In this document: piece by piece, positions 1 to 11,030 of the stretch
Layout of the letters: every line of letters starts with the position of its first letter
Position numbering within the stretch: the first letter of the stretch is position 1
Assembly (NCBI RefSeq): GCF_022513565.1
Contig: NZ_JAKWBE010000011.1
Coordinates: 1-64,000 of the forward strand
Direction of reading: 5' to 3'
DNA from: Streptomyces gilvus
GTDB lineage: Bacteria > Actinomycetota > Actinomycetes > Streptomycetales > Streptomycetaceae
Length of the DNA: 64,000 nt
Translations under genes and position numbers: made by a program
Notes under the pieces: generated by a model
Database searches by the model: none
Seen by the model: the letters and a program-made list of their open reading frames with translations, nothing else
What the model was told of the DNA's origin: nothing

Positions 1-300
1 TTTTTCCGATCCGATTTCCTCGGTGCTTTCCAGGTTCCCGCTTTTGTTTCGCGGTTTCCTTTCCGGCGGTTCCGACTTTATCAGAAGATTCGAGCCGGTC
101 TGACCGGCCGCTCGTTTCCGATTCATCGGGAGGTGGCTTCTTCGAAATCGATGTTCCGAGAAGCAGACAGACACTCACTGCTGCCGACCGGATTGGATCC
201 AGTTCCAGGCAACTGTTCGAATCTACCTCCCCGTCTGGTCCGTGTCAACGGCTCCTGCGGGGCGAAGGAGAGACTAACAGCTCGACGGGCGTGCCCGCAC
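1..300 (-). promoter_or_regulatory. rRNA operon promoter and leader region (16S gene lies beyond the left edge)
   Basis: Read on the minus strand, this AT-richer stretch resembles the upstream leader of Streptomyces rRNA operons as I remember it: a TGATAAAGTCGGAA-type motif, then GGAAACCGCGAAA, GGGAACCTGGAAAGC and GAGGAAATCGGATCGG-type segments. A strong vegetative promoter lies within it (separate entry). Transcription runs leftward, so the 16S gene should begin shortly beyond base 1. No protein-coding gene is seen here. Identification rests on recalled leader similarity, so it is likely but not proven. Confidence 0.8.
220..248 (-). promoter_or_regulatory. Vegetative (HrdB-type) promoter of the rRNA operon
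   Basis: On the minus strand a perfect -35 TTGACA (243-248) is followed after exactly 17 bp by TAGATT (220-225), a good TANNNT -10. The predicted start is near 213. It fits one of the multiple tandem promoters of Streptomyces rRNA operons; the TAAAGT-like motif nearer the left edge may mark a further promoter. Confidence 0.75.
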
Positions 301-301
301 A

Positions 302-1306
302 TCAGGCGGCCGTGGGGACCGTGGCGCTGCGCTCAACCGCCTCGACGTCGCCTGTCTCTCCGCTGCGCGCTGCTCGGCCGCCCAGGACGAACACGTACAG
401 GAGGAAGGCGAGCTCGGCGAGGATTCCGATGCCGATGCGGGCCCAGGTGGGCAGGCCGGAGGGGGTTACGAAGCCTTCGATGGCGCCGGACACGAAGAGG
501 ACGAGGGCGAGGCCGATCGCCATGCCGATGGCGGCACGGCCTTCCTCCGCGAGGGCCGTGCGGCGGGTTCGGGGGCCGGGGTCGATGACGGTCCAGCCGA
601 GGCGGAGCCCGGTGCCGGCGGCCACGAAGACCGCGGTCAGTTCGAGCATGCCGTGCGGGAGGACAAGGCCGAGGAAGGTGTCGAGGCGGCCTGCGGAGGA
701 CATCAGGCCGAAGCCGACGCCGAGATTGAGCATGTTCTGGAAGAGGATCCACAGGACGGGCAGGCCGAGGAAGATGCCCAGGATCAGGCACTGGGCGGCG
801 GCCCAGGCGTTGTTCGTCCAGACCTGGGCGGCGAAGGAGGCCGCGGGGTGGCTCGAGTAGTAGGTCTCGTACTGGCCACCCGGGCGCGTGAGATCGCGCA
901 GCTCGCTCGGGGCGGCGATGGACGCCTGCACATCGGGGTGGGTGCCTATCCACCAGCCCAGAATGATCGCGATGACGGTGGAGATGAGAGCCGTGGGCAC
1001 CCACCAGCGCCGTGATCTGTAGACGGCCGAGGGGAAACCGTGGGCCAGGAAGCGGGTGACATCCCTCCATGAGGCGCGGCGGGTGCCTGTCACGGCGCTA
1101 CGCGCGCGTGCCACGAGTTGGCTGAGTCGTCCGGTCAGCTGGGGATCGGGTGCGCTGGACTGGATGAGGGAGAGATGGGTGGCCGTGCGCTGGTAGAGCG
1201 TGACGAGTTCGTCGGCCTCGGCTCCGGTGAGGCGCCGGCGTCCGAGGAGGGCGTCGAGGCGGTCCCATTCGGCTCGGTGCGCGGTGACGAAGACGTCGAG
1301 GTCCAT
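302..1306 (-). CDS. Stage II sporulation protein M (SpoIIM/DUF95) family membrane protein
   Basis: A 334-residue integral membrane protein. The soluble N-terminal helical part (about 1-95) starts MDLDVFVTAHRAEWDRL and is typical of the actinobacterial SpoIIM/DUF95 family. It is followed by five or so hydrophobic segments (about 104-124, 165-190, 205-235, 260-280, 290-312) and a short charged tail. The divergent neighbour encodes an RDD membrane protein; SpoIIM-like and RDD genes are commonly adjacent in actinobacteria. In Bacillus SpoIIM acts in engulfment, but the role of this family in Streptomyces is not established, and no catalytic motif is visible here. Confidence 0.85.
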   Translation of the reverse strand: MDLDVFVTAHRAEWDRLDALLGRRRLTGAEADELVTLYQRTATHLSLIQSSAPDPQLTGRLSQLVARARSAVTGTRRASWRDVTRFLAHGFPSAVYRSRRWWVPTALISTVIAIILGWWIGTHPDVQASIAAPSELRDLTRPGGQYETYYSSHPAASFAAQVWTNNAWAAAQCLILGIFLGLPVLWILFQNMLNLGVGFGLMSSAGRLDTFLGLVLPHGMLELTAVFVAAGTGLRLGWTVIDPGPRTRRTALAEEGRAAIGMAIGLALVLFVSGAIEGFVTPSGLPTWARIGIGILAELAFLLYVFVLGGRAARSGETGDVEAVERSATVPTAA

Positions 1307-1436
1307 CGGTCTGCCTGCTCCTCGGCTGCTCGTCGGCGGCTCGTCCTGGATGTCAGCTTGTCGTACTGCGGCGCGATGCGCCCTCAGCTTGGCAGACTGG
1401 CCGTTGCGAGGGCAGGCCAGGGGAAGGGCGACGGGC

Positions 1437-2438
1437 GTGAGTGAGCTGGTGACGGGCGAGGCGGTGGCGCTGGAGTTGCGCCCTGCGAGGCTGCCCAGCA
1501 GGGCGCTGGCGGTGTTGCTGGATCTGGTCGTGGCCGTGGCGGTTTATGTGGCCCTGACCATCGCGCTTGTCGCCGCCACCGCTTCGTTGGACGACGCGGC
1601 TCAGGTCGCCGTGTCGCTCGCGGTGTTCGTCCTGGTCCTGGTCGGCGCTCCGATCGCGGTGGAGACGTTGAGCCATGGGCGTTCCCTCGGGAAGCTGGCG
1701 TGTGGACTGCGGGTGGTGCGGGACGACGGTGGTCCGATCCGGTTCCGGCATGCGCTGGTCCGGGGCGGGATCGGTGTGATCGAGATCCTGATGACCTTCG
1801 GCGTCATCGCGTGCATCGCCTCGCTCGTGTCGGCGCGCGGGCGACGGCTCGGGGACGTGTTCGCCGGGACGCTCGTCGTACGGGAGCGGGTGCCTGTCGC
1901 GCGGACCGGTTTTCTGCCGCCGCCACCGCCCTGGCTGGCCGGGCGGTTCTCGGAGCTCGATCTGTCCGCGGTTCCCGACGGGCTGTGGCTCACCGTCCGC
2001 CAGTACCTGGCCCGCATGCAGCAGCTGGATCCGCAGGTCGGGTGGGCCATGGCGGAGCGGCTCGCCTCTGACCTCGCGTCCCACACCGGAACGCCGGTTC
2101 CGCAGGGCGTTCCGCCGGCGGCCTATCTGGCGGCGGTGCTGCAGGAGCGGCAGGCCCGGGAAGTTCGGCGGTCGTTCGCGAACGGGGCCGGTGCCGGCTC
2201 GAATCCGTACGGGGTCCCTTCCGGCAGCACGTCCCGAACGCCGTCCTCGCAGCCTGCGGCCCCAGCCGCCACCGGACAGGCCGGTCTCGGAGGCCACCGC
2301 GCGGCGCCGCAGTCGGCACCTCCGGCATTCGAAGCGCCGGCGGCTCAGCCGCAGGGGTCACCGGCCGCCCCGCCACAGGCCTCGCCGCCCGCGGACCGCC
2401 CGACCACCGGACGGACAGGGTTCGTGCCTCCGGCCTGA
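1437..2438 (+). CDS. RDD family membrane protein
   Basis: The start is taken as GTG at 1437 (VSELVTGEAVALELRP), because the preceding in-frame stretch lies opposite the neighbouring gene. The N-terminal half carries the RDD domain: LRPARLPSRALAVLLDLVV with the defining Arg, two membrane segments (about 22-75), and a third at about 110-130 before RGRRLGDVFAGTLVVRE, a typical RDD ending. The C-terminal third is a Pro/Ala-rich, probably disordered cytoplasmic tail. RDD proteins are proposed ion or small-molecule transporters, but function here is unassigned. It diverges from the SpoIIM-like gene. Confidence 0.85.
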   Translation: MSELVTGEAVALELRPARLPSRALAVLLDLVVAVAVYVALTIALVAATASLDDAAQVAVSLAVFVLVLVGAPIAVETLSHGRSLGKLACGLRVVRDDGGPIRFRHALVRGGIGVIEILMTFGVIACIASLVSARGRRLGDVFAGTLVVRERVPVARTGFLPPPPPWLAGRFSELDLSAVPDGLWLTVRQYLARMQQLDPQVGWAMAERLASDLASHTGTPVPQGVPPAAYLAAVLQERQAREVRRSFANGAGAGSNPYGVPSGSTSRTPSSQPAAPAATGQAGLGGHRAAPQSAPPAFEAPAAQPQGSPAAPPQASPPADRPTTGRTGFVPPA

Positions 2439-2518
2439 CCCTGCGTGCGCTGGGGTCTGGCGCCACGTCCTCCCGGCAACTCCCCATACAGCGGCATCCT
2501 CCTGGACACCCCTCGTCG

Positions 2519-3133
2519 TCACTCGAACGTCGACGGCGGCGACTCGAGGTCCTCCAGCTCGATTCCGGGCGCTGCGAGGACCACGTCGCCGGCGATGTGC
2601 ACGACGTGCTGTTCTCCCGTGTCCAGGGCTGTGACCTGGTATTCGTCCACGGTCAGAGGGCCGTTGTCAGTGGCGTGTGCTTCTCTGTTCACCAAGGTCC
2701 AGGACTGGTCCACGGTGCGCGGGGCGAGGACGGGATCGGTGAGAGCTACGAGGCGTACGCGGGTTGGCGTGGCGGAAGGGGTGAGGCGCAGGAGACGCGT
2801 GGTGGCGATGAGGAATGCGGGGGATGTGCCGGTGAAGGCGTGGGCGCGCACGTTGCCTTCGGTGGCATGGGTCCCGGTCGGGTCCGTACGGACCCAGGTG
2901 ACGCCGTCCAGGGCGGCGCCGCGTACCTGCCAGTCCGCGGCGTGGAGTTCGAGGCGGATGGGGCGGCCCAGGTCGTCGAGGGTGAGGTCCACGGAGCCGT
3001 GGTGGTCGCCCGACGGCGTGGTCAGTCGGGAGACGTAGCGCCAGCCGGAGGGGCCGGGGGCGCACTGGAAGTGTTCTTCAGCGAGGGGGGTGTGATCGTG
3101 CGGATCGTGGAGCGAATAACGGCCGCGGGGCAT
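2519..3133 (-). CDS. Conserved hypothetical protein
   Basis: A 204-residue soluble protein beginning MPRGRYSLHDPHDHTPLAEE. I do not recognise the family. It has no signal peptide or membrane segment and looks beta-rich, with internal motifs such as GRPIRLELHAADWQVRG and GTSPAFLIATTRLL. The pattern faintly recalls glycolipid-binding (DUF1089-like) beta-barrel proteins, but I would not assign that. The ATG at 3133 is chosen because an upstream in-frame extension would run through the strong terminator at 3187-3221, and AGGAC sits just upstream. Confidence 0.7.
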   Translation of the reverse strand: MPRGRYSLHDPHDHTPLAEEHFQCAPGPSGWRYVSRLTTPSGDHHGSVDLTLDDLGRPIRLELHAADWQVRGAALDGVTWVRTDPTGTHATEGNVRAHAFTGTSPAFLIATTRLLRLTPSATPTRVRLVALTDPVLAPRTVDQSWTLVNREAHATDNGPLTVDEYQVTALDTGEQHVVHIAGDVVLAAPGIELEDLESPPSTFE

Positions 3134-3186
3134 GGGGGTCCTGGAGCGTGAGGGCTGGTCCGGCCGATGGACCGGGCGGCCGAAGG

Positions 3187-3221
3187 GGCAGGCCCCCGAC
3201 ACGGGGGTGCGGGGGCCTGCC
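3187..3221. terminator. Strong hairpin terminator downstream of ahcY
   Basis: A perfect 12-bp stem (GGCAGGCCCCCG at 3187-3198 pairing with 3210-3221) has an 11-nt loop. It lies about 90 bp past the ahcY stop and just upstream of the next minus-strand gene, so it probably insulates that gene from ahcY read-through. There is no marked U-tract, as is usual in Streptomyces. Confidence 0.7.
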
Positions 3222-3310
3222 TCGGAGGTGGGGCGGCTGGTGAGGGTGTCAGCGCACCGACGCGCTCACCAGCATGCCGTGCCGTACCGCTCGAAGGCGG
3301 TGCGGGTCGC

Positions 3311-4936
<1,626 letters not shown>

Positions 4937-5049
4937 TCAGCAGCGACGTCTGGCTCGGTTCCAAGCTACACCGGTCGCCCCGGCGGTCCCCAGTCCACCA
5001 TCGAACACATCAGGCCGATCACTGTGTGTTGCGGGTGACGGACGGCCGT

Positions 5050-6030
5050 TCAGTGGCCGGCGGGGTGGGGAGCCGGGCCGCCCGGTGTCGCTTCGCGGTC
5101 CGGGCCCTTGGCGGCCTCGGCCTCGCTGTAGATGTCCGGTTCGAGGTAGATCACGCGTGCGATGGGAACCGCGGCGCGGATGCGGGCCTCGGCGGCGTTG
5201 ATGGCGGAGGCGACCTCGGCTGCCGTGTCGTCGTGCTGCACGGCGATCTTCGCGGCGATCAGCAGCTCCTCCGGGCCGAGGTGGAGGGTGCGCATGTGGA
5301 TGATGCCGGTGACCGTGTCGCCGTCGACGACGGCGGCCTCGATCTTCTTGACCTCCTCCAGGCCCGCGGCCTCGCCGAGCAGAAGGGACTTGGTCTCGGC
5401 GGCGAGGATGAGCGCGATGGAGACGAGCAGCACACCGATGCAGACCGTGCCGATGCCGTCCCAGAGGCCGTCGCCGGTGAGCAGGGCCAGGCCGACGCCG
5501 CCAAGGGCGAGCACCAGACCGATGAGCGCGCCGAAGTCCTCCAGGAGGACGACGGGCAGCTCGGGCGCCTTGGCGCGGCGGATGAACTGCGACCAGGAGA
5601 GCTTGCCCCGCAGTTCGTTCGACTCCTTGATCGCCGTCTTGAAGGAGAAGCCCTCGGCCAGTATCGCGAAGACGAGGACGCCCACCGGCCAGTACCAGTG
5701 CTCCACCTCGTGGGGGTGGCGGATCTTCTCGTATCCCTCGTAGATGGCGAACATGCCGCCGACCGAGAAGAGCACGATGGAGACGAGGAAGGCGTAGATG
5801 TACCGCTCGCGGCCGTAGCCGAAGGGGTGTTGCGGGGTCGCCTCGCGCTCGGCCTTCTTGCCGCCGATCAGCAGCAGGAACTGGTTGCCGGAGTCGGCGA
5901 GCGAGTGGACGCCCTCGGCGAGCATCGAGGAGGAGCCGCTGAAGGCGAACGCGACGAACTTGGATGCCGCGATCGCGAGGTTGGCGCCGAGTGCCGCCAC
6001 GATCGCCCTGGTGCCGCCTGACGCGCTCAT
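5050..6030 (-). CDS. Cation diffusion facilitator (CDF) family transporter
   Basis: A 326-residue membrane protein with six predicted transmembrane helices. The TM2 motif AEGVHSLADSGN (H42, D46) is the conserved CDF metal site. The TM5 counterpart reads LLEDFGALIGL, with E164/D165 where many zinc transporters have HxxxD, suggesting an SLC30A9/manganese-like subgroup or altered specificity. The C-terminal domain (about 215-300) carries the cytoplasmic dimerisation fold. It would export a divalent metal such as Zn2+, Mn2+ or Fe2+, driven by protons. It lies between manA and ahcY on the same strand, with no obvious shared operon. Confidence 0.9.
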   Translation of the reverse strand: MSASGGTRAIVAALGANLAIAASKFVAFAFSGSSSMLAEGVHSLADSGNQFLLLIGGKKAEREATPQHPFGYGRERYIYAFLVSIVLFSVGGMFAIYEGYEKIRHPHEVEHWYWPVGVLVFAILAEGFSFKTAIKESNELRGKLSWSQFIRRAKAPELPVVLLEDFGALIGLVLALGGVGLALLTGDGLWDGIGTVCIGVLLVSIALILAAETKSLLLGEAAGLEEVKKIEAAVVDGDTVTGIIHMRTLHLGPEELLIAAKIAVQHDDTAAEVASAINAAEARIRAAVPIARVIYLEPDIYSEAEAAKGPDREATPGGPAPHPAGH

Positions 6031-6152
6031 GTGTCCGCGTTGTCCCTTCGCCCTCGTCCGTCCGGCCGGTGTCGGCCTTTGCCCGTCCTTTGCCGGTGGG
6101 CCATTCTTGCAGTCCCGCCCGGCACTGACGTCTCAGGTATCCACAACCCCGG

Positions 6153-7304
6153 TCATACGATCACAGTGGCGCGGAAAATCGTGCCCGCGCCCGACACCTC
6201 GGCCTGCTCGCCCGCCGGGACGAACACCGACTGGCCGGGGGCCAGTTCGTGCTCGCCGGCCCGTACCGAACCGGCCGTGCACAGCAGGATCTGCGGGGTG
6301 GCGCGGGTGAGGTCGTGGGTGGCGCCGCCCTCGGGGAGGACGTAACGCGACAGCCGGAACTCGTCGATGGGGGTCTCGTAGACCTCCTCGCCGTCCGGGG
6401 ATGCCTCGGGCCGCAGCACGCCCGGGTCGCTCGCCTCGAAGCGGACGATGCGCAGGAGTTCGGGGACGTCGACGTGCTTGGGGGTCAGGCCGCAGCGCAG
6501 CACGTTGTCGGAGTTGGCCATGATCTCGACGCCGAGGCCGTTGAGGTACGCGTGCGGGATGCCGGCGCCCAGGAAGAGGGCCTCGCCGGGCTGCAGACGG
6601 ACGTGGTTGAGCAGCATCGCGGCGATGACGCCGGGGTCGCCCGGGTAGTGGTGGGCGATCTCGGCGTACGGGGCGTACTGGCCGCCCAGGCGGGCGCAGG
6701 CGGCCGCGGCCTCGGTGACGGTGTGGCGCATCTCCTCCGGGTCGGCGCTGAGGATCGCCGTGAGGACCTCCCGCAGGGCGGCGTCCTCGGGGTGGGCGTG
6801 CAGCAGGTCGATGTACGGCTTGAGGGAGTCGACGCCGAGGCCGTCCAGCAGGTCGGCGGCCCGGAGCGGGTCGCGGAAGCCGCACAGGCCGTCGAACTCG
6901 GTGAGGGCGCAGATCAGTTCGGGCTTGTGGTTGGCGTCCTTGTAGTTGCGGTACGGGGCGTCGACGGGGATCCGGCGGCGCTCCTCGCCCTCGTAACCCT
7001 CCTTCGCCTGCGCGAGATCGGGATGCACCTGGAGGGAGAGCGGGGCGCCGGCGGCGAGGATCTTGAGCAGGAACGGCAGGCGGGGGCCGAACTTGCCGAC
7101 GGCCCCCGGGCCCAGTTCCTTCTCCGGGGCCGCGTCGATCACCTCCACCAGGGTGCCGCGTGCTGTGCGCGAGGGGGCACCGGGGTGGGCGCCCATCCAC
7201 ATCTCCGCCTGGGGTTCACCGCTCGGTTCGACGCCGAGGAGGGCGGGGATGGCGGTGGTGGAACCCCAGGCGTAGGGGCGGATGGTGTTGTCCAGGCGGT
7301 CCAT
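6153..7304 (-). CDS. manA: Mannose-6-phosphate isomerase, class I
   Basis: A 383-residue zinc enzyme interconverting fructose-6-phosphate and mannose-6-phosphate, the entry step to GDP-mannose. Type I PMI motifs are visible: PYAWGSTTAIPALLG at the N-terminus, LSLQVHPD with zinc-binding His, NYKDANHKPELICAL, and the GAGIPHAYLNG box. It is the third gene of a minus-strand run with the Trm112-like and SIS proteins, and manB lies just upstream. This grouping is shared with mycobacteria (recalled Rv3255c-Rv3257c). Confidence 0.95.
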   Translation of the reverse strand: MDRLDNTIRPYAWGSTTAIPALLGVEPSGEPQAEMWMGAHPGAPSRTARGTLVEVIDAAPEKELGPGAVGKFGPRLPFLLKILAAGAPLSLQVHPDLAQAKEGYEGEERRRIPVDAPYRNYKDANHKPELICALTEFDGLCGFRDPLRAADLLDGLGVDSLKPYIDLLHAHPEDAALREVLTAILSADPEEMRHTVTEAAAACARLGGQYAPYAEIAHHYPGDPGVIAAMLLNHVRLQPGEALFLGAGIPHAYLNGLGVEIMANSDNVLRCGLTPKHVDVPELLRIVRFEASDPGVLRPEASPDGEEVYETPIDEFRLSRYVLPEGGATHDLTRATPQILLCTAGSVRAGEHELAPGQSVFVPAGEQAEVSGAGTIFRATVIV

Positions 7305-7374
7305 GCGGTTCTCTCTGCCGGTCGATCGGTACGCGCGTGCGTGTACGGCTGTTTTCAGGGCGCAGGCGTCAAGA

Positions 7375-8502
7375 TCAGGCCCCCGAGGCGAGCGCCAGGT
7401 AAACGGCGGCGAAATCGGTGATGGCGATCAGTTCGGCGAGCGTCTCCAGTTCGCCGCCCTCGTCCGGTTCCAGCTCGCTGATCGGCGTGTCGTGGCTGAG
7501 GGCCAGGTCACGGGCGGCGGGGGCGGCGGTGAGACCGCCGATCGGCCGGTCGCGCAGGAGCACCACGCGTGCGTGCAGTGCGGGCGGCTCCTCCACCCGG
7601 TCGCGGAAGAAGTCGTCCGGGTCGGCGCTGGCGGCGAGCGGGCCGGCCAGGAGGGCGCTGTGCGCGGCGAGCGCCTCGGGGAGTTCGGCGACGACGGCGG
7701 GGGTGCCGGAGAGCTCCGCGAGCGCGGCGGCGAACCGGCGCCCGGCCGGGCCCGCCGAGGTGCCCTCGGTCCACACGATCGGCAGCGCGTCGGCGAGTTC
7801 GGCGGCGAGGGTCTTCGCGGGGTTGCTGTACGTCGCGATGGCGGGGCCGCAGCGCTCGGCGACCTGGTCGAGGCGGTCGGCGACCTTCTCGATCGCGTCC
7901 GCCGGGGCGCTGAGCAGACCGGTGCGGTCCAGGAGCACGAGCAGGGGCGTCAGCAGCGCCCACAGCACGCCGGGGGCGGACGCGGCCAGGGGCTCGTCCT
8001 GGTCGTACGGGGCCGTCGCCATCGGTACGAAGAAGCCGTGGGCGCCCTCCACCGCCTCCGAGAGGGGCGTGCGGGCGGGGGCGACGGCGACGACCGTGCA
8101 GCCCCGGCGGTAGGCCGCGTCGGCGAGGATGGACAGGCCCGGTTCCGTGCCGTCCGGGGTGGCGATCAGGAGCAGGTCGACCGAGCCGGCCCAGCCGGGG
8201 AGTTCCCAGCGCAGGGCGCCGGCCGCGGGGGCGACGCCGGTCGGGGCGAGGCGGCTGACGGGGCTGCCGGGGCCTGCGAGGGTGCCGAGGAGGTCGGCGG
8301 CGTGCGTGGCGGCGGCGCCGGGGCCCGCGATGAGGACGGCGCGGGGGCGGCCGTCGGGCTTCAGGTCGTTGACGCCGGCCTCGGCGGCGTGCCGGGCGGC
8401 GGTGCGGACGCGGGCGCCGGCCTCGGCGGCACCGCGCAGCAGGCCGCGGCGGTCGGCCTCCGACAGGGCCTCGGGGGTGTCGAGCAGCGATTCGTCGAGC
8501 AT
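7375..8502 (-). CDS. SIS-domain protein (phosphoglucose/phosphomannose isomerase-like)
   Basis: A 375-residue soluble protein beginning MLDESLLDTPEALSEADRRG. An SIS-type sugar-isomerase fold spans about 60-220 (AVLIAGPGAAATHAADLLG and WELPGWAGSVDLLLIATPDG). A second half carries ALPIVWTEGTSAGPAGRRFAA, as in bifunctional PGI/PMI-like proteins. It sits between manA and the Trm112-like gene near manB, the position of Rv3256c in mycobacteria. It may bind or isomerise sugar phosphates, but canonical catalytic residues could not be confirmed, and it may be regulatory. Confidence 0.75.
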   Translation of the reverse strand: MLDESLLDTPEALSEADRRGLLRGAAEAGARVRTAARHAAEAGVNDLKPDGRPRAVLIAGPGAAATHAADLLGTLAGPGSPVSRLAPTGVAPAAGALRWELPGWAGSVDLLLIATPDGTEPGLSILADAAYRRGCTVVAVAPARTPLSEAVEGAHGFFVPMATAPYDQDEPLAASAPGVLWALLTPLLVLLDRTGLLSAPADAIEKVADRLDQVAERCGPAIATYSNPAKTLAAELADALPIVWTEGTSAGPAGRRFAAALAELSGTPAVVAELPEALAAHSALLAGPLAASADPDDFFRDRVEEPPALHARVVLLRDRPIGGLTAAPAARDLALSHDTPISELEPDEGGELETLAELIAITDFAAVYLALASGA

Positions 8503-8989
8503 GGGGCGGCGGCCTCCGATCGCCGGGGACGGTTGTGCCGGCGGCGGCTTGGCGGGCGGGCGTGTGGGCGGGCGTCCCCGGGGGTGTGGGCCGGGGGGCG
8601 CCTTGTTGTGGCTTGTCTGCGGGGTTTGTCTGCGGCTTGTCTGCGGTGGACTGTCTGGGATTCGTCTCTGGCTTGTCGCTTGTGCGGGCGGCGGGGGTGT
8701 CGAGTGCGTTGGCGGCCCGTGTACGTCGGCGGCGGGCTGTCGGGTGACTCGGCTGCGGGCTGTCGGATACGCCGGTCGCGGGCTGCGTCGCTTGTGTCGG
8801 GGGCGGCTGCGTCGCTGGCTTCGGCTGGCTGGGCTCGTCGCTTACGTCAGTGACAGGGATCGTCCGTTGCCTCGGTGACGGGGGCCATCGCTCGCGTCGG
8901 CGGCCGGCTGCGGGGCTTGGAGGCGGCGCTGGTCGTCGTCTGTGAGCGGGTGGCCTCTGCGCCGGCTTCGCGCGGGGCGGCGGCTCGCT
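8503..8989. other. Intergenic spacer with extreme strand-biased composition
   Basis: This is 487 bp with no credible gene. The plus strand is dominated by G, then C and T, and adenine is strikingly rare; short GCTTGTCTGCGG-type units recur around 8600-8660. The transcript running from the Trm112-like gene toward the SIS gene would therefore be C-rich and nearly U-free here. No promoter was identified with confidence. Confidence 0.6.
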
Positions 8990-9160
8990 CTACGCGGGGC
9001 GACGGGCCTCGTCGACGAGGAGGACGGGGATGTCGTCGCGGACCGGATAGGCGAGGCCGCAGTCCTGGCCCGTGCAGATCAGCTCGGTGTCCTGCTCCTT
9101 GAGGGGGGCGTGGCAGGCCGGGCAGGCGAGGATCTCCAGGAGGCCGGCTTCGAGCGGCAT
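8990..9160 (-). CDS. Trm112-family small zinc-ribbon protein
   Basis: A 56-residue protein, [20 protein letters not shown] at the N-terminus. CPAC and a second cysteine pair (C29 and C34, in ICTGQDC) could bind one zinc, followed by [16 protein letters not shown], the signature ending of bacterial Trm112/YcaR-like proteins. The ATG at 9160 has AGGGAC upstream. Its eukaryotic relatives activate methyltransferases; bacterial members are poorly characterised. It heads the run toward the SIS protein and manA, separated from the former by the biased 487-bp spacer. Confidence 0.9.
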   Translation of the reverse strand: MPLEAGLLEILACPACHAPLKEQDTELICTGQDCGLAYPVRDDIPVLLVDEARRPA

Positions 9161-9296
9161 GGGGTGTCCCTTCGGGGCGGGTACGCGTGCGCGTGCGGGT
9201 CGGTGTGCGGGGGTGCGCGGATGTGCCTGGTCAGGGTACCGCCGGTGGGGGCGGGGTGCCGGGGTTGGGAGCGGGTGGGTGGGGGTGCGGGACGGT

Positions 9297-9480
9297 TTCT
9301 CGCCCCCGCCGCCCCTACCCGTCCCATCCCCAGGGGCTGCCGCCCCTTCGACCCCGCGCGGGGGCTCCGCCCCCTGGGCCCCCGCCGGGGCTCCGCCCCG
9401 GACCCCTATCGGCCCTTCGGGCCTCGTCCTCAAACGCCGGACGGGCTGAAAATCCAAACGCCGGACGCCGGACGGGCTCA
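9297..9480. repeat. Dispersed C-rich intergenic repeat, copy 1
   Basis: Bases 9297-9356 match 22475-22534 with a single mismatch (CCCATCCC against CCCGTCCC). The element continues with degenerate GGGGCTCCGCCCC units and a GGCCCTTCGGGCC hairpin (5-bp stem, 3-nt loop), and ends with CGCCGGACGGGCT repeats just before the manB stop codon. No ORF in it looks coding. The remaining intergenic bases 9161-9296 are featureless. Confidence 0.85.
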
Positions 9481-9491
9481 CCACAACCTGC

Positions 9492-10856
9492 TCAACCCCT
9501 GATGATCGCCAGTACCTCGTCCCGCACCTTGGTCATCGTCGCCTCGTCCCTCGCCTCCGCGTTCAGCCGCAGCAGCGGTTCCGTGTTGGAGGGGCGGACG
9601 TTGAACCACCAGTCGGTGGACGTGACGGTGAGGCCGTCGAGTTCGTCGAGGGTGACGTCCTCGCGGTCGCCGTACGTCGATCTGATCGCCGCCAGGCGGG
9701 CCTTCTGGTCGGCCACGGTGGAGTTGATCTCGCCGGAGCCCACGTAGCGGTCGTATTCGGCCACGAGCGAGGACAGGGGGCCGGACTGGCCGCCCAGGGC
9801 CGCGAGGACGTGCAGGGCCGCCAGCATGCCCGTGTCGGCGTTCCAGAAGTCCTTGAAGTAGTAGTGCGCGGAGTGTTCGCCGCCGAAGATCGCGCCCGAC
9901 GAGGCCATCTCGGCCTTGATGAAGGAGTGGCCGACCCGGGTGCGGACCGGGGTGCCGCCGTGCTCCCTGACCACCTCGGGGACCGACCACGACGTGATCA
10001 GGTTGTGGATGATCACGCCCTTGCCGCCGTTCCTCGCCAGTTCGCGCGCGGCCACCAGTGCCGTGATCGCGGACGGGGAGACGGGGTCGCCGTGCTCGTC
10101 GACCACGAAGCAGCGGTCCGCGTCGCCGTCGAAGGCGATGCCGAGGTCGGCGGACTCCTCGCGCACGCGCTGCTGCAGGTCGACGATGTTGGCCGGGTCG
10201 AGCGGGTTGGCCTCGTGGTTGGGGAAGGTGCCGTCGAGTTCGAAGTACATCGGGATGACGGTCAGGGGCAGGCCGTCGAACACCGTGGGCACGGTGTGGC
10301 CGCCCATGCCGTTGCCCGCGTCGACCACGACCTTCAGGGGGCGGATGGAGGTCAGGTCCACGAGGGAGCGGAGGTGGGCCGCGTAGTCCGTCAACGTGTC
10401 ACGCTGTGTGATGGTTCCCGGTGACGCGGCCGGTTCCGGCGCACCGGACTCGGTCCACTCCTCCGCCAGTTCGCGGATCTGGGCCAGGCCCGTGTCCTGG
10501 CCCACCGGCGCCGCGCCCGCCCGGCACATCTTGATGCCGTTGTACTGGGCCGGGTTGTGCGAGGCCGTGAACATCGCGCCCGGCAGGCCGAGCGCGCCCG
10601 AGGCGTAGTACAGCTGGTCGGTCGAGCACAGGCCGATCTCGGTGACGTCGGCGCCCTGGGCCGCCGCGCCGCGCGCGAAGGCGCGTGACAGGCCCGGCGA
10701 GGAGGGGCGCATGTCGTGGCCGGTCACGATCGCGTCCGCCCCGGTGACGCGAACGAAGGCGGCGCCGAAGAGCTCGGCCAGTGTCTCGTCCCACTGGTCC
10801 GGGACCACTCCGCGTACGTCGTACGCCTTCACGATCTGCGACAGATCAGCAGCCAC
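9492..10856 (-). CDS. manB: Phosphomannomutase/phosphoglucomutase family
   Basis: A 454-residue alpha-D-phosphohexomutase converting mannose-6-phosphate to mannose-1-phosphate. It shows the phosphoserine loop [15 protein letters not shown], the metal loop [10 protein letters not shown], the sugar-binding [10 protein letters not shown], and the phosphate-binding [12 protein letters not shown] near the C-terminus. The start is GTG at 10856 ([16 protein letters not shown]), because AGGAGG lies 7 nt upstream; an ATG 12 codons earlier lacks this. With manA and manC it completes the GDP-mannose pathway. From memory, loss of the S. coelicolor orthologue (SCO3028) causes phage resistance and antibiotic hypersensitivity. 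Confidence 0.95.
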   Translation of the reverse strand: MAADLSQIVKAYDVRGVVPDQWDETLAELFGAAFVRVTGADAIVTGHDMRPSSPGLSRAFARGAAAQGADVTEIGLCSTDQLYYASGALGLPGAMFTASHNPAQYNGIKMCRAGAAPVGQDTGLAQIRELAEEWTESGAPEPAASPGTITQRDTLTDYAAHLRSLVDLTSIRPLKVVVDAGNGMGGHTVPTVFDGLPLTVIPMYFELDGTFPNHEANPLDPANIVDLQQRVREESADLGIAFDGDADRCFVVDEHGDPVSPSAITALVAARELARNGGKGVIIHNLITSWSVPEVVREHGGTPVRTRVGHSFIKAEMASSGAIFGGEHSAHYYFKDFWNADTGMLAALHVLAALGGQSGPLSSLVAEYDRYVGSGEINSTVADQKARLAAIRSTYGDREDVTLDELDGLTVTSTDWWFNVRPSNTEPLLRLNAEARDEATMTKVRDEVLAIIRG

Positions 10857-11030
10857 GGCCAACCCTCCTGAAGTCCTATGGGTGGCCCACAAACTACCCG
10901 TAGCGGATGAGCGGGCGCCGACCGGACGTCGAGTAGGGCGTTCTCTGCCCGTTGCCTCGGATCAGGGCCGGGTACGGGCGAGGACGTCGGCGGGAAACAC
11001 CGGAAGGGGCAACCGCAGGAGGGGAGTCGG

